Source: Sipunculus nudus
Lineage: Eukaryota > Annelida > Sipuncula > Golfingiida > Sipunculidae
DNA: 64,000 nt
Reading direction: 5' to 3'
Assembly (NCBI GenBank): GCA_026874595.1
Contig: CM049318.1
Location: forward strand, 1,253,241-1,317,240
In this document: positions 10,481-22,053 of the stretch, piece after piece
How the letters are laid out: each line of letters begins with the position of its first letter
How positions within the stretch are numbered: the first letter of the stretch is position 1
The notes under the pieces: model-generated
What the model saw: only the letters and a program-made list of their open reading frames with translations
Told to the model about the DNA's origin: nothing
Databases searched by the model: none
Position numbers and translations under genes: made by a program

Positions 10481-12039
10481 TCTAAACACACGCGTATCAT
10501 TCCCTTAACATATTCCAAGGAGACTATGTTAAAACCATCTTCCTACCAACTGGCTGCTACACCTCAAATATTTGGTAGCAGGGCGGATCAGCCTGATCCT
10601 TGCTGATGGGAAGAAGGTTACGACATAGCCTTTAATTGTTGTATACGCCTAAACTACTGGTATTTTTTGATTACACAGAATTAAGTTTGTTTGAATACAG
10701 CATACTTTATATCAGCTGACCATTACACACGCGACAGACCTACACACCCAAACGCTTTATCGTACAACAAGGTGTTGCACTAATCAAGTAAAACTGTGAA
10801 TGCTCAACTGGTGTGGTTTATAACGATACACGTTTGAGCTGCTTTTTGTTGCCATTGGTATATCATTTGTTGCAATATGGTTACAGATATTCAAGTACGT
10901 TTGCTTTTAAAGAATGCACTTGCAAAGATTTGTGTAATTATTGATTGGATCAAGAAAGGTTGCGGATCTTGCAATCTGGATTGCTTGTATAGAAATTAAA
11001 CCAATTATCAGCAAAACTTTATCTATAAATTATCATTTTTCATATTAACAGAAATCGCCATGCACCGCTCGCTTATCGATATTTTGTGCAAGCACTATTT
11101 ATTCATTCCTGCGTTTAAAATACAATAATATATTATTGTACCATTAAGTATGTCAGAGGTTTAGCAATTTAAAGGCAAGTATAAATGAGACATATTCTGA
11201 TATATGAACCAGCCATTCCTTTCACAGTCTCAAAATCAAAGTTTTTCCTCTCAGGATTTCCTGTTGTAGAATGCATTACTAAAACAATGAGGAAAAATAT
11301 TTTAGTTGAAAAACTTTACTTTCTGTAGGAGTCTGTTGACTGGTCACGTGGTCCTTTCCACTGGGCTGATCTCATTGCAGTCATTTCTCCCTGTGGTGTC
11401 TGGAAAAAGCCAGTGTTTTTTTTTTGGCCTGAATCTCCACTGAACTTCCAGGCACTGGTGCGCATCTATTGAGCCTCTTCACAGGTAACCATCTGTAAAG
11501 CTACGTGTAAATTTCCTCTTCGACTTAAATACGAGTGTCTACTGTTATCAGCACATTGGGAATCGGCGGGGTTCTGTTTAAACGAAGAGCTACCACCAAG
11601 ACAGGATGACCCCCCGCTCCGGTCACAGCTGCCAGTGAGAAAAGACGATCAACCGACCTGAGTTCATTAAGGGAATACCATCATGGCACGCAGTAGACTC
11701 CGCAAGGTTAAGCTTAAATGTTGCCCAGTTTCACTTGTTTTTGGTCTGTTGCGCGGCAAATCGGTTACACAACATGTTTTATGTTGAACCGGTGTTATAC
11801 ATGTATATGGGATAAGCGCATAATCTGCTAACCGAAGTTTATAAAATTGACATATTACTGAGCATACAATAATACCTAGTTTCTTGAAGTTGTAAATAAG
11901 TAATAAGCAAAGTTTTTTTTATTACATAAATCAGACCCAATTTTTCGATATTGGAGGCAGTGAGCACTATTTAAGTAAGACGTATAAATATATAATGCGA
12001 ACTGAGACGTTAATTGCAAATTATACAATAAGGTTTTTG

Positions 12040-12041
<2 letters not shown>
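10481..12041. other. No gene recognised
   Basis: May include the outer part of the LTR that starts at 10038. A short ATG frame of about 33 codons at 11681 is basic and Cys-containing but matches nothing I know. No RNA gene or repeat unit was identified. Confidence 0.5.
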
Positions 12042-12086
<45 letters not shown>

Positions 12087-12090
12087 TATT
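12042..12090. repeat. (AT)n microsatellite
   Basis: About 49 bp of AT dinucleotides, just upstream of repeat copy A. Confidence 0.95.
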
Positions 12091-12119
12091 AAAATTGTAT
12101 ATATTAAGCCATTTTTTAC

Positions 12120-13290
12120 GATAAACAGTACATGGGGATACAAAAGGCATTTTCTCACACTAAAGTCACATTAACCAAGAAGCTTAGACTGGCCCTGCAT
12201 ACCCCAGGCAGTTATTACAACTTTAATATATTCCTATGACCTACAAACCACAAAACTATTTTGCCCTTAAACTTGCTATTCTACAAAGAAGCATATATCA
12301 TTTATAAATGATCAGAAGAAGCATGGCATGATTTTTTTTATCCATGTAGTTACTGAATTTCTAACCGATATATTTAGTCTCTCAGTTGTTATTATCTGTT
12401 TACTGGTCACGGCCGCACCTGTGAACAGCAGCTTTAATATATATATCACAGAAAGTAGGATAGCGCTTTTCCTGTTAATCGAGTTCCTTACAAAGAAAGT
12501 ACCTTTATCTACAAAGCTGCTTCTGGGTACAGATAACATGAAGTATCTGCACTGAAACGGCCCGCAAATTTATCATTGTAAATCTTCCATCAGGGGTCAG
12601 CTGGAATGTTGGACAATAAAGGGAAACGTCTATTTTTGAATTTGCTCCCCGGACACAGAAGACAAAGCAGTCCCGCCGGGGCATGCTATGACATCACTAA
12701 CACAGTCACCCCTCAGGCTGAGGCTGTTAACTGGGATGCGTAATTCATATTTCACTGTTGTAACGTAATTTCGCCCCTGCACTCTGGCTGATATGTTGGC
12801 CTTGGGGAACATGGGAATCTTCAAAAGTGCCTCTCTCTGAACAAACATAAATTTAAGACCTCGTTTTATACTTTTAACTCCTCTCTTGCGTTTTTTCCCC
12901 GCCTACCTTTGCCGTCAAATATGCTTAAATGCTGAGATGGCCCAACAGATTTCCGATCGCTCTCGGTCTCTCACTCTACCTCTGTTTCTCATAAACCCAG
13001 TCAAACCAAGCAATGCGAAAAAGAAAAAAATAAAATAAACAGACATAGAGAAAAACATGAACACAAACTAGAGCTAAACATGGGGATAAAGAATTACAGA
13101 GAAAGACAGGGTATGATGGAGGGTTAGAAAAAAAAGGAACGAGGGAAGCTTAAGGATAGAATGGACGATGGAAATACAGAGATATCGAGATAACTTGACA
13201 ACCAAGGAGACAGATACACTTGCTTCTCTTGTCTATATTTCCTTGTTTCTTTTCCTCCATTTCGTATTCGTCTATCAGCACCATACGTTA
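12120..13290 (+). repeat. Unnamed ~1.1-kb dispersed repeat, copy A
   Basis: Aligns in the same orientation with 17490-18450. Shared stretches include GTCAGCTGGAATGTT, ACCCCTC-GGCTG-GGCTGTTAA, TCTTGCGTTTTT, GATCGCTCTC and ACAGTCAAACCAAG, in the same order. Both copies follow an (AT)n tract and both end near CAGCACCA. Open frames in copy A (for example 12328-12555, with a hydrophobic start) are not conserved in copy B, so it looks non-coding. The family is unknown to me. Confidence 0.7.
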
Positions 13291-16200
13291 TTTAGCTGGC
13301 GTATAAAGATGAATAACGATTAAGTGTGCCGGTGACTAAAGGTTAGAGTGACCTATTTCCGGGTCCGGTCAAGGTCCGCCCATTTTGTGGCGGAATGAGC
13401 AGGCATTAAATACTGTAGGGCAGCAGAGAATGTAAAGCATAAAATGTGTTAAGGAAAAGTATATTGGTTCCAGATGGTGGGAGACACGATACTTTTAATA
13501 TTTTTTATCTCGGAGGTAGTCATAATTTTTTTGGGGTGCTGTTTGAGGAGATTGAATGTATCAGTGCTGATGGTGTGGGCATGGCCTGGCAGGTGGCGAC
13601 ATCTGTGTTGCACTATAGTAAACTTCAGATGCTGGTCTGTAACGGCAAAACGAGATACTGAGCCCCCTTTTTTTTGAGAAAAAAACAATTTTAAGTGTTG
13701 ATCTTGAGTTTGAAGTATAGCATGATACCAAACACTCGATAGAAAAACTTTCCCAGTGCACCAAACTTGTTCACCTTGTATGATAAAATAAAGGGCTTGG
13801 AAATACGTCCCTCTGACCTGTACGCAGACACACAAGAGGGCTGGTATTCTAGTTAACCAAATGACGCTCGAACTCAAACTAGGCTACTATATAAATGGCA
13901 GTTAAACATCCAAATATTAAAAAAATCATTATAATGGCGATCATTTTTGTTCTGATTAATTGTTTGGTTCATTGTCCGATTGTTGGATTTCTCAAATATC
14001 ACATTTCTTTCCGAAACATCTGTAAGAAAGGGAACTAATAATTTAAAAACGGCGATAAACTTGACCTTTCTTGTAAAGAACGTTTCAGTATCTTGTGTAT
14101 CGCACATATTTTTCCGCTATGTCTCATCTTCTCATGGTGGTTGGTTCTATACTTCCTAGAGCTATTTTCAGGTAACAGCCTTATAACATCTTCTAATTTA
14201 TTTCATCTTGCTGTTGTTACACCATAAAATCTGTCGACGACCAGGTTCTTTAAACTGTCAAACCAACTGGCTAAAACTCATAAATACGTACACTCCAAAA
14301 GATGAATAAGACATGAGTTAACATACACAAATCAATATATTAAAGAAAGAAGACATTTACATTTCTCTGGAGAGGCGCTCCATGTATACAAGCAATGAAG
14401 ATCTGAAGCGTCAGAGAATAAACACAGAAATATCACTAAGTCCGTTAACAACAATATACAGAGTAGTTCCGACCCCCAACAGTCCCTCACTGGGGTACAG
14501 GTTTGCCTCTCGAAACATTGTTCAAACAGCACTTACTAATTTGCGTACAGCTTATTCTATCTGGAATCAGAATGAAATATCTTTCACAGATGATGTCTCC
14601 TGGAATCATCCAGCTCTAGATTACTGAATATGCTTCCACGCAGTGATATCCAGTACCTCTCCAGTTACGCGTTTAAATAATGTCCTTGGTCGGTTCCTGG
14701 AAGCGCTTACAACAGGTATAAGTCGCCAGATTACCAGTCCTTCGCTATAATGCGATACTTCCTCTGAAGTCCATTACAGAGTAATCACCTTGGCTTACCT
14801 CAGGCACCGACTATCTACGACAAATCTCTAATATGCTTAAACTCTGATGCACGCAGACCTGCCCCTAGACTGCAGATTTCGTCAGGCTACACCTGATCAG
14901 GCTGATCAGGCAATTGTAGCGAATATTTTAATCACGACTTATATATGTTTGCCGACGTCACAAGTCATGACCGTCTTCTGGCCAATCACCACTCCCTATT
15001 ATGCCGACTGTTAATAATTACCTGCATTTTAATATGGACAAACTTCCAGAGAAAAATGTACAAGGAATTATCAAAATAATCAGTTGCTTATACTCCCTAC
15101 TTGAATATTCAATACAATATACAAGTTACAGTTCTCTGGTGAAAACTTCAGTCAGTTATCGGTTGACCACGATCAATGTATCAGTATACACAATGAGAAG
15201 GAAGCTGGATTCATTCCCTCAGTCAAAATAAAAAGATGGTATATCACAGATTATCATCGGTTACGTAGGCGACACAAAGCTGGCGCAAATAAGACGTGAA
15301 GATGAACAGTAAGGTATCAGAAAATAAAAGGATACAGTCCTAAAACGTAACAAAAATCCGAGCAAAGAGTCAAGGAGATAAGAACAGTATTCTTTCGAAA
15401 CAAAGACTAACATTACATAAGTCTCCAGGTTGGTTTTATAACAACGTTACATCCTGCCACCCCTTTTTTACCCTACCCTATTTTCCTATCTGTTTAAGAC
15501 CCTCTTTGATCGCAACCTTTTCTGACAAAGTGAATACCTGTGTTCATATTATAAATCTTTTAAAAAATAATTTAAATTAGCGTTAATGTTCGAACTAAAA
15601 GCCATAAACTCAGGTTGCCGGTGTACTGAATTAATTAGATTTTCATCCAGTGATTGGATCTATAAACCTGAACACAAAAGTAAACGTAGAAGGAAGAAAT
15701 ATATACTCACAAAACTTTCATCACAAAAGAGCGCCAGACTCCGCCAAGGAGGGAAAACCCTCTCTCATAAGAGGTAGCATCTTTTATTATGGTAGCCTCT
15801 TTTATTACGGCCCAATTATTTTGTCCGGGGTTGCCAAATGCTCGGCTGGCATTCTGTGCACCATTGGGTCGATTGAACCTTTACAGGATCTGATCTCATC
15901 CTCGCTCCAACAATCAGTGTGGTAACATTTTATCTGAGTTCAGAAAAGAGTTGAGCCGTCAGGAATCCACTTCATACATATAAAATGTATTAATTTTATG
16001 ATATATCATTCCTTTAAAAGTATAAGTCATGGTTTTAATAATATTTCAGTTTTCAAAGTAGGCAACCTTTTCAAAGGGGCCATCCGTGAGGGTACTACTG
16101 AAGAACCCGGCTCGTTCTGTTTGATAACCTTGTCTTCACACCACATTCTTAAATGTCGACATCAGCATATCACCAACTTTCGATTGACTGAAATGAACGT

Positions 16201-16940
16201 TTGCTAAACGTGGGAAACATTGCGCTCCAGTGAAATAATACAAAAGGATCCCCGGCTCTGATGCCAAACCTGTGAACATAAAAGACGTATTATGCCTCAT
16301 ATACCATGTTACTAAAAAACTATAAAAATCTAACTTTTGACAGTGTCATTTTAATACAGTATTCTGCACCGGAAACACGCTTTAGTGTTATATTCTTACC
16401 TTTTTCATTCCCTTTGACGTTGCTGATGTCCATACTAACCGGGGTGTTCGTTTCCATTAGATGGAATTTTTGCTGGTAAAGTATTGAACAAAAGCACCGA
16501 TATTTTTCAGTCAATTGAACTATACACAATATGAAGGTACAACATCAGAACGACCAAGAAGAAGACCAATGCTACCATGTGAAACCTGCCATTGTCTGAT
16601 ATGCACAAACCACTGGTATAAATAAGGACTTTTCTGGAATAAGAGGAAAACCTTCAATGTCATGAGAAAACAATGAAATAGTCGCATACCCTTAAAAAAT
16701 CAGGACTAATATAAAGGAAGAGCAAACAGACCTAACCATTTTTGCTCTGGTAATCACTAAATCAGAACCAGTATCTAATAATCACCATGATACCCAATTC
16801 TTAAATCAGATCCTATATATTAATACGCTTTTCCAGTCGGGGAAAACCGTCGCTGTTATAATGAATATCCTGATTGCATAGCTGTGACAAATAAGAATAT
16901 GTTGCAGTTATTCTATTAATTTCATTTAGAATCAGTAAAC
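13291..16940. other. No gene recognised
   Basis: AT-rich with scattered short frames, the longest 142 codons on the minus strand at 13877-13449. That frame is Cys/His-poor, overlaps others and lacks a recognisable domain. 15720-15800 contains local short repeats (CTCTTTTATTA..., GGTAGC). Confidence 0.5.
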
Positions 16941-16949
16941 GTGTCTAGT

Positions 16950-17145
16950 AGGGCCCAGCGCCGGCTAAAATAATTAACCCGCATTTCGCCCCGCACCATG
17001 CACTGCCAGCCCGCAGCGCGTCCCGCATTCAAAGAAAAAAAAATCAAGCCCGCCCCACCCCCGCGCCCACCCCGCAGTTACTAAAATTCTTTCAGCCCGC
17101 ACCCGCCAAGTCCCGCATGTTTCGTGTTTCAAGCCCGAAATTGGA
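16950..17145. repeat. GC-rich island of degenerate CCCGC repeats
   Basis: Within AT-rich surroundings, CCCGC/CCCGCA recurs more than a dozen times (AACCCGCATT, CCCCGCACC, GCCCGCAGC, CCCCGCGCCC, AGCCCGCACC and so on). It follows GGGCCCAGCGCCGGC. Dense direct copies of a short GC motif next to such a sequence resemble the subterminal region of a hAT-like transposon, but no matching other end was found. Confidence 0.6.
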
Positions 17146-17384
17146 CCAGCAAACCAATAAAAAAATTTCAAAGCTTTATTATAAAAAGGTGTACAAACCA
17201 ACAATAGTTTTTATTTCAGCACAAACATGATCAATAAATTTTAAAACATGTTTTAGCAATTATATAAATAATAAAATGTTTGAATTTAAAGACATATTTG
17301 ATAGCTTATATATGAATTTATTATATATTGGGCTATTTAAGATATAGATAGTAAAAAAGAGTTGGGACCGTGAAAAATGTGCAA

Positions 17385-17386
<2 letters not shown>

Positions 17387-17446
<60 letters not shown>
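17387..17446. repeat. (AT)n microsatellite
   Basis: About 60 bp of TA dinucleotides, just upstream of repeat copy B. Confidence 0.95.
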
Positions 17447-17453
<7 letters not shown>

Positions 17454-17489
17454 GCGCCGTTATAACCACACACAGCATAATAAGTCAAT

Positions 17490-18450
17490 TTACCATTACA
17501 ATTAGCATGGCTGTTGACTTAAGACAGTTCATGCAACTTTAAATATTCATAGACCTGCACACCACTTCATCTTGTTCTAAAACTTGCCAGTCTATAAAAC
17601 AATCATTTAACAATTATCAGAGGTATTTGTTATTTGATTTTTACCGAAATACTTAGTAAAGTTTTACAATATGTCAACAGTTAATCTGTTAAATATACAT
17701 CACAGAGAGTAGGGAAGTTCTCTTGCTGTTAATGAAGTCTCTTACAAATTAATTACATTTATCCACCATGCAACCTCTTTGTAGAGATAACACGGTGCAG
17801 ATCCGTCATTGTAATACTTCAATCAGTGGTCAGCTGGAATGTTAGACACTAAATGGAGACTTGTTCCCTTGGAATTGACCCCCTGGACAAGCAAGACGAC
17901 CAAGCCGCTAAAGAGGCATGTTGTGGCACCCCTGAACGAGTTACCCCTCCGGCTGCGGCTGTTAAATTCATATATTCTCTGTCGTCACATAATTCAGGCC
18001 GAACACTCTGGGTTATATTTTACCCATGGGAAAACTTAACAGGTGCCTTAATTTCTCTAAAACAGATACAAACATTATTTGAAGACCATGTTTTCTTCTT
18101 TTAAGTCTTTTCTTGCGTTTTTATTTTGCTTCCATCCTTTTCTGTCATAAATGTTATGTTTAATTCTGAGACGGTCCCAAAGAGATTTGATCGCTCTCTG
18201 TCATTCTTCATACACACAGTCAAACCAAGAAAGAATAGAGAAGGCCAGGAAGACAGTTACACAAAACTGTAGCTAAAGAAAGGAGAGAAAGGATGACAGA
18301 CGATGAGAGATACAGACGAGGGAAAGATAAAGTAAAATGTAGATGGAAAGACAGATCTAGAGATACATAGACAGACACAGATACACTACTCTTGCCCATC
18401 CCTCTGTGTTTCCCGTTCTCCATTGTGACTCAGCACCACTTAGTACTTGG
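17490..18450 (+). repeat. Unnamed ~1.1-kb dispersed repeat, copy B
   Basis: Diverged direct copy of 12120-13290, with the same ordered landmarks and the same preceding (AT)n tract. It is about 200 bp shorter than copy A because of several indels. Confidence 0.7.
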
Positions 18451-19503
18451 CTTGCGTTCAAAGCAATACAGTGTACAGGTAGGGCAAAAGAACTACTCAA
18501 GAGCGGTGTAATTGTAGTTTAACAAATTGCTCCAGCACTCAGCACTGGGTTCAGTACAACAGACAGCTAAACATCCAGATGTTCCATTCGACACGCGTAA
18601 CCTCTTCACGAAAATTGTTTCCATTGAGTCTGCTTCCTACGTTGATGAAAAGAATTGTAGTTAGCAGCACAACAGACCGAAATATGAAAAATAGACGGAT
18701 CTACCATATCCACGGGGATGTTTTGTTATACACTTAAGTTCAATTAATATAAAACAGTACAATCCTGCAAAAGAAAATATGCATGATTCTTGAGAGACGA
18801 CTCCTACAATAACAGAATTTGAAAGTTTTCAGCTAATGAATTGCATTGATTCTGATTATCACGGACAGGGGAGGCTATTGATTAATCATTTATACGGATA
18901 ATCGCTAATAGGAATATATAATTATATGACATGAATACCTGAACACATACGTCTTATGAAGGGTATACAATTTCACGATTTCATAATATGAATCGATATA
19001 CAATGATAAATCGTGTAGGTCCGACTTAATCAGTGCAAGGATGATGATCAGTTTAAGCAGATAACAATTATATTCAGTCTGAACACAAAAAGGCTATAGT
19101 GTACTGCGACATAACATAAGAATAATTCTCGATGATACGGTCAACAACAAAGAGAATGATAACTTGTTATATCTATGTAACATCAAATAAAACGTTAATT
19201 GGGAATAATAAACCATATTATGTTGCATTATTCTGAATCAAATTAGGTGGATTAGATTGGTTATTTGCCAATGATGGAAACAAATAATTATCGTAGGAGA
19301 AGTGTTTTTTTTACATATCCAAACTTTGATATACCAGACCATTATCATAACAGAGTTTTTATCAGCTTATTGTGTATCGCTCAAAATGTGCATGGTCATA
19401 CCTTGAAGAGATCTTTTGATATGTATATTCTAGTGAGTAAACAAACAACACTCCTGCACACTGACTAACACATCATATAGACATATAAACACATATATTG
19501 TAT
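18451..19503. other. No gene recognised
   Basis: AT-rich. Only short, low-complexity open frames. Confidence 0.55.
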
Positions 19504-19619
19504 TGTTACGGGGTGCACATAAAAGCTGCCCGAATGTCTCGCTAGTGAAGCTTGCTTTGCTAGCGAAGCGGTAGGTACGCCGGAATTGTGCGCTACCGTG
19601 ATGGGTTCGGAAAATCGGA

Positions 19620-20671
19620 CGAGCACCCAATTTTATGTTACGGAACCTAATAACAACAGATCACGTAGTCGTGACGAGCATAAATTTTGATACTTAGATA
19701 ATAAAAATAAGGTTCTGTAACACTAGGCAGACAGAAATTTCTAGGGGAATGAATAAATAAGTCAGTGGTTGTTTTGTTAACAAATAATTTTAACTTATTC
19801 TTAAAACAACCCTAACATTACACTACACTAAATCAATACATTTACACAGTATAACAACAGTAAAACAATAAATCAATACAATTACACAGTATGATAAATA
19901 AAGTGTACAGTACCAGAGTGTCCGGATCCTAGGCTTTTCTGGATGCCACCACTGTTACAGCTCAACAAGTCCTTTAAAACATATAATCCAGATGAACATT
20001 TCAGTAAATCTTCTCAAAGAATAATAGTCCAATTCAAACCCGTTGTAATTCAAAAGTGAAGTTCTAGTAATAGTCCCAAAGGCAAACTTAAGACTTAATA
20101 AAATCTGTTACAAAGTTCAAAGAATATCTATAAGTGCTGCAATTGTCGGAAAGGTCCACAAACTGACTCACACTCTTCTGCGTCCGCTGGAATATTTCTC
20201 TCTCTTCTCTTTGTTTTTTTAATTCTAATTGTTTTATTGCTAGTTCATGTTGCATTTTTTTTCAATTCTAACTGCATAGCAAGGCTGTCATTATTTTATG
20301 TTTCCACTTAGCTCTCTTCGATTAAACCTTTGCTAACTAGATATTGCACGATTTCAGCAATGATATCAGGCTTTCTCAAAGCTTTTTTCACACCTAGCCC
20401 TAAGTGTTGTCCCAAACACAACAACTGATCTTTTGTCAACTGTTCAAGTTGATCAGGGTCGGGACCTTCAACAAATGCCTCAGGTTTGAAATCTGCCATG
20501 TTGAGATGTTAAAACAATAAAAAAAAAAAAAAAACACTGAGATAAATCTTGTAAACAATGTATTGTAAATAATGTGTAATCTTGTAAACAATGTATTGTT
20601 AACAATGTGTCTAGGTCAAGGCCCAATAAATTTTCAAAACTATTAAGCCTCCCGGACGAGCCCACAATTTA
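19620..20671 (-). mobile_element. Permuted Gmr1-like fragment nested in the TRIM-like LTR
   Basis: On the minus strand it starts with a primer-site sequence (GTGGGCTCGTCCGGGA, about 20665-20650). It continues with the 5' leader and Gag N-terminus (20499-20308), then jumps near 20200 into LTR sequence that runs to 19636. It then ends with a second primer-site-like sequence (TTGGGTGCTCGTCCGA). ATGGGTTCG on the left and ATGGGTTAG on the right flank it, probably the duplicated target. The order PBS-gag-LTR-PBS is circularly permuted relative to a normal element. Confidence 0.65.
20308..20499 (-). pseudogene. Gag N-terminal fragment (SAP-like segment)
   Basis: A clean 63-codon frame starting MADFKPEAFVEG and ending GLIEES. 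It is the best-preserved copy of the Gag N-terminus seen broken at 9846. The pattern of a Leu-rich helix, KKALRKPDIIAEIVQYL and Lys-Gly-Leu resembles SAP-type two-helix motifs. The rest of Gag is deleted, so it is a fragment and not a working gene. Confidence 0.7.
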
Positions 20672-20847
20672 ATGGGTTAGAATCCCGGATCGGCCCAGTA
20701 TTTTCCCCTGAAAAATATGTCTTCATAACAAAATGGGGGCTCGTCCAACGTGACAGTAAACTTTGTGGCCCAGGGAATTAGCTCACCAAAGGGACTCCTG
20801 GGATAATTTGTCTTGTTCTGATAGCAGAACGCCCTTAAGAGGGGGTG

Positions 20848-20989
20848 TGTTACGGAGTGACATAAAAGCGGACCAACTGTCTCTCTAGTGAAACTTGCTA
20901 CGATAGCGAAGCGGTATGTACGCCACCGTTATGGGTTCGAATCCCGGATCGGCCCAGTATTTTCCCCTGAAAAATTTGTCTTCATAACA
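20848..20989 (+). repeat. Complete 142-bp LTR of the TRIM-like element
   Basis: Begins TGTTACGGAG and ends TCATAACA, matching the split left LTR. Relative to the left LTR (19504-19619) it lacks about 23 bp between the two tRNA-like boxes. Confidence 0.8.
20904..20944 (+). promoter_or_regulatory. tRNA-like A and B boxes in the LTR
   Basis: TAGCGAAGCGG (20904-20914) fits the polymerase III A-box pattern TRGCNNARYNGG. GGTTCGAATCC (20934-20944) is a perfect B box. In the left LTR the same A box is at 19561 and the B box starts at 19614 (GGTTCG, then interrupted by the nested fragment), giving 53 nt start-to-start, against about 44 in tRNAs. The CGCCGGAATTGTGCGC between them looks tRNA-derived. 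Function is inferred only. Confidence 0.55.
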
Positions 20990-21219
20990 GTATACAATAT
21001 ATATATATATACATATTTATGGGTTTTTCTGTGTTTGAATTTCACTCAGAGATTGTAAGATTATCAGAAACACCGGTTTTCTGGCTAGGTTAAGTGGGAA
21101 CAACGGCGTGGCTGGTTTAAATTTGTTTGATATTTTCTCGCTTGCTTTTTCCTAAATGGTTGTTTGATTCAACAGTCCCCAGATGTCTGCGTCAACCTCG
21201 TCTTGTATGAGAAGGAATA

Positions 21220-21224
<5 letters not shown>

Positions 21225-21283
<59 letters not shown>
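21225..21283. repeat. (AT)n tract, insertion target of the gypsy element
   Basis: Pure AT repeat that resumes at 29678 on the other side of the element. Confidence 0.95.
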
Positions 21284-21287
<4 letters not shown>

Positions 21288-22050
21288 ACGGCTCCGATAA
21301 CACGTATTATATTATCAGGTATAACTGAATTGTATCATATCATCAGCTTGGCCTAACTGGTCAATGAATTGCCCCGCAGTTGCCTTGGTTGCCTTGTTTG
21401 CTTGGTTCCTCATTACTCAACCGGTTTTCCGTTGTTCCTATTGTTTACATTCGGACAATGACACGGACCGCGACGCGAACCCTGCCAAGCCTCAGTCTCG
21501 TGACATAGAGAACTTGTCAGTATTCGTTCTCTGCTCGGCAGGTAAGGACCGTTTTTACTAAACTCTTAAACTGCGATAAACTCTATCATTTAGCCAATTC
21601 ATTACTTTCAGTGTATCACGTACGTACTATCATGTAAACTGTATATTCCATATTCTAATTGCACACGTTACTGGTAAATTCATACTTGTTGTACGCAACG
21701 ATATTTGTATTCATGGTAATATGCAACGATATCTTAAAATGTGGTTCCTAAATATATAGGCTCATTTGTATAATATGTAATGTGTTTTCTTGTGTAATGA
21801 ATACCAAGAAATGTGCAAATGTATATTCTGTATATTCATGCCATTTATTGTATTTTTGCACCATATAGAAATGTTTATATGAAATGTTTAATGGCAGTAT
21901 TCGTTCTCTGCTTGGCAGGGACTCCGGCTTGGAGGACTCCAGATTTGTATATATATACGGCTGAATAAACACTTTAATATATATACATCGCCTTGCCTCG
22001 CTTTTCACTCACGCCGGGTGACTTTGCTCTTGCCGGGAACACCCGTTACA
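21284..22050 (+). repeat. 5' LTR (767 bp)
   Basis: TGTAACGGCTCC...CCCGTTACA. It contains an AATAAA signal (21964 region, GCTGAATAAACAC) near its end. It also contains a 25-bp direct repeat (21518-21542 and 21895-21919), the first copy reading CAG/GTAAGG like a splice donor. It is longer than the 3' LTR by a ~28-bp segment near 21310 and ~18 bp near 21460. Confidence 0.93.
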
Positions 22051-22053
22051 TTT

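Larger units (their letters stand above)
19504..20989 (+). mobile_element. TRIM-like miniature LTR retrotransposon, 5' LTR split by a nested insertion
   Basis: The left LTR starts TGTTACGG at 19504 and, after an interruption (19620-20671), ends CATAACA at 20730. The internal region (20731-20847) is only 117 bp and holds just a primer site (TGGGGGCTCGTCC, 20734-20746) and a polypurine tract (AAGAGGGGG, 20837-20845). The right LTR is 20848-20989 (142 bp, TGTTACGG...CATAACA). The 4-bp sequence GTAT lies just outside both ends (19500-19503 and 20990-20993). There is no coding capacity, so it must have moved with enzymes from another element. The Gmr1-like family, with a related primer site and a TGTTAC terminus, is a candidate helper. 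Confidence 0.8.

Noticed and set aside
11681-11782. Short basic frame (MARSRLRKVKLKCC) as a first exon
   Set aside because: Only about 33 codons, with no supporting downstream exon. A GTTAAG donor-like site alone is not enough.
12328-12555. 75-codon frame with a signal-peptide-like start
   Set aside because: The homologous repeat copy at 17.5-18.4 kb does not preserve the frame.
13449-13877. 142-codon minus-strand frame
   Set aside because: No recognisable domain, overlapped by frames on the other strand, composition like surrounding non-coding DNA.
20904-20944. A genuine tRNA gene
   Set aside because: The A-to-B distance (30 nt here) is too short and no acceptor stem pairs, so it is tRNA-like at most.
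21364-21561. 65-codon hydrophobic frame inside the 5' LTR
   Set aside because: Largely kept in the 3' LTR, but the LTRs are near-identical by origin, so conservation is uninformative; no family match.
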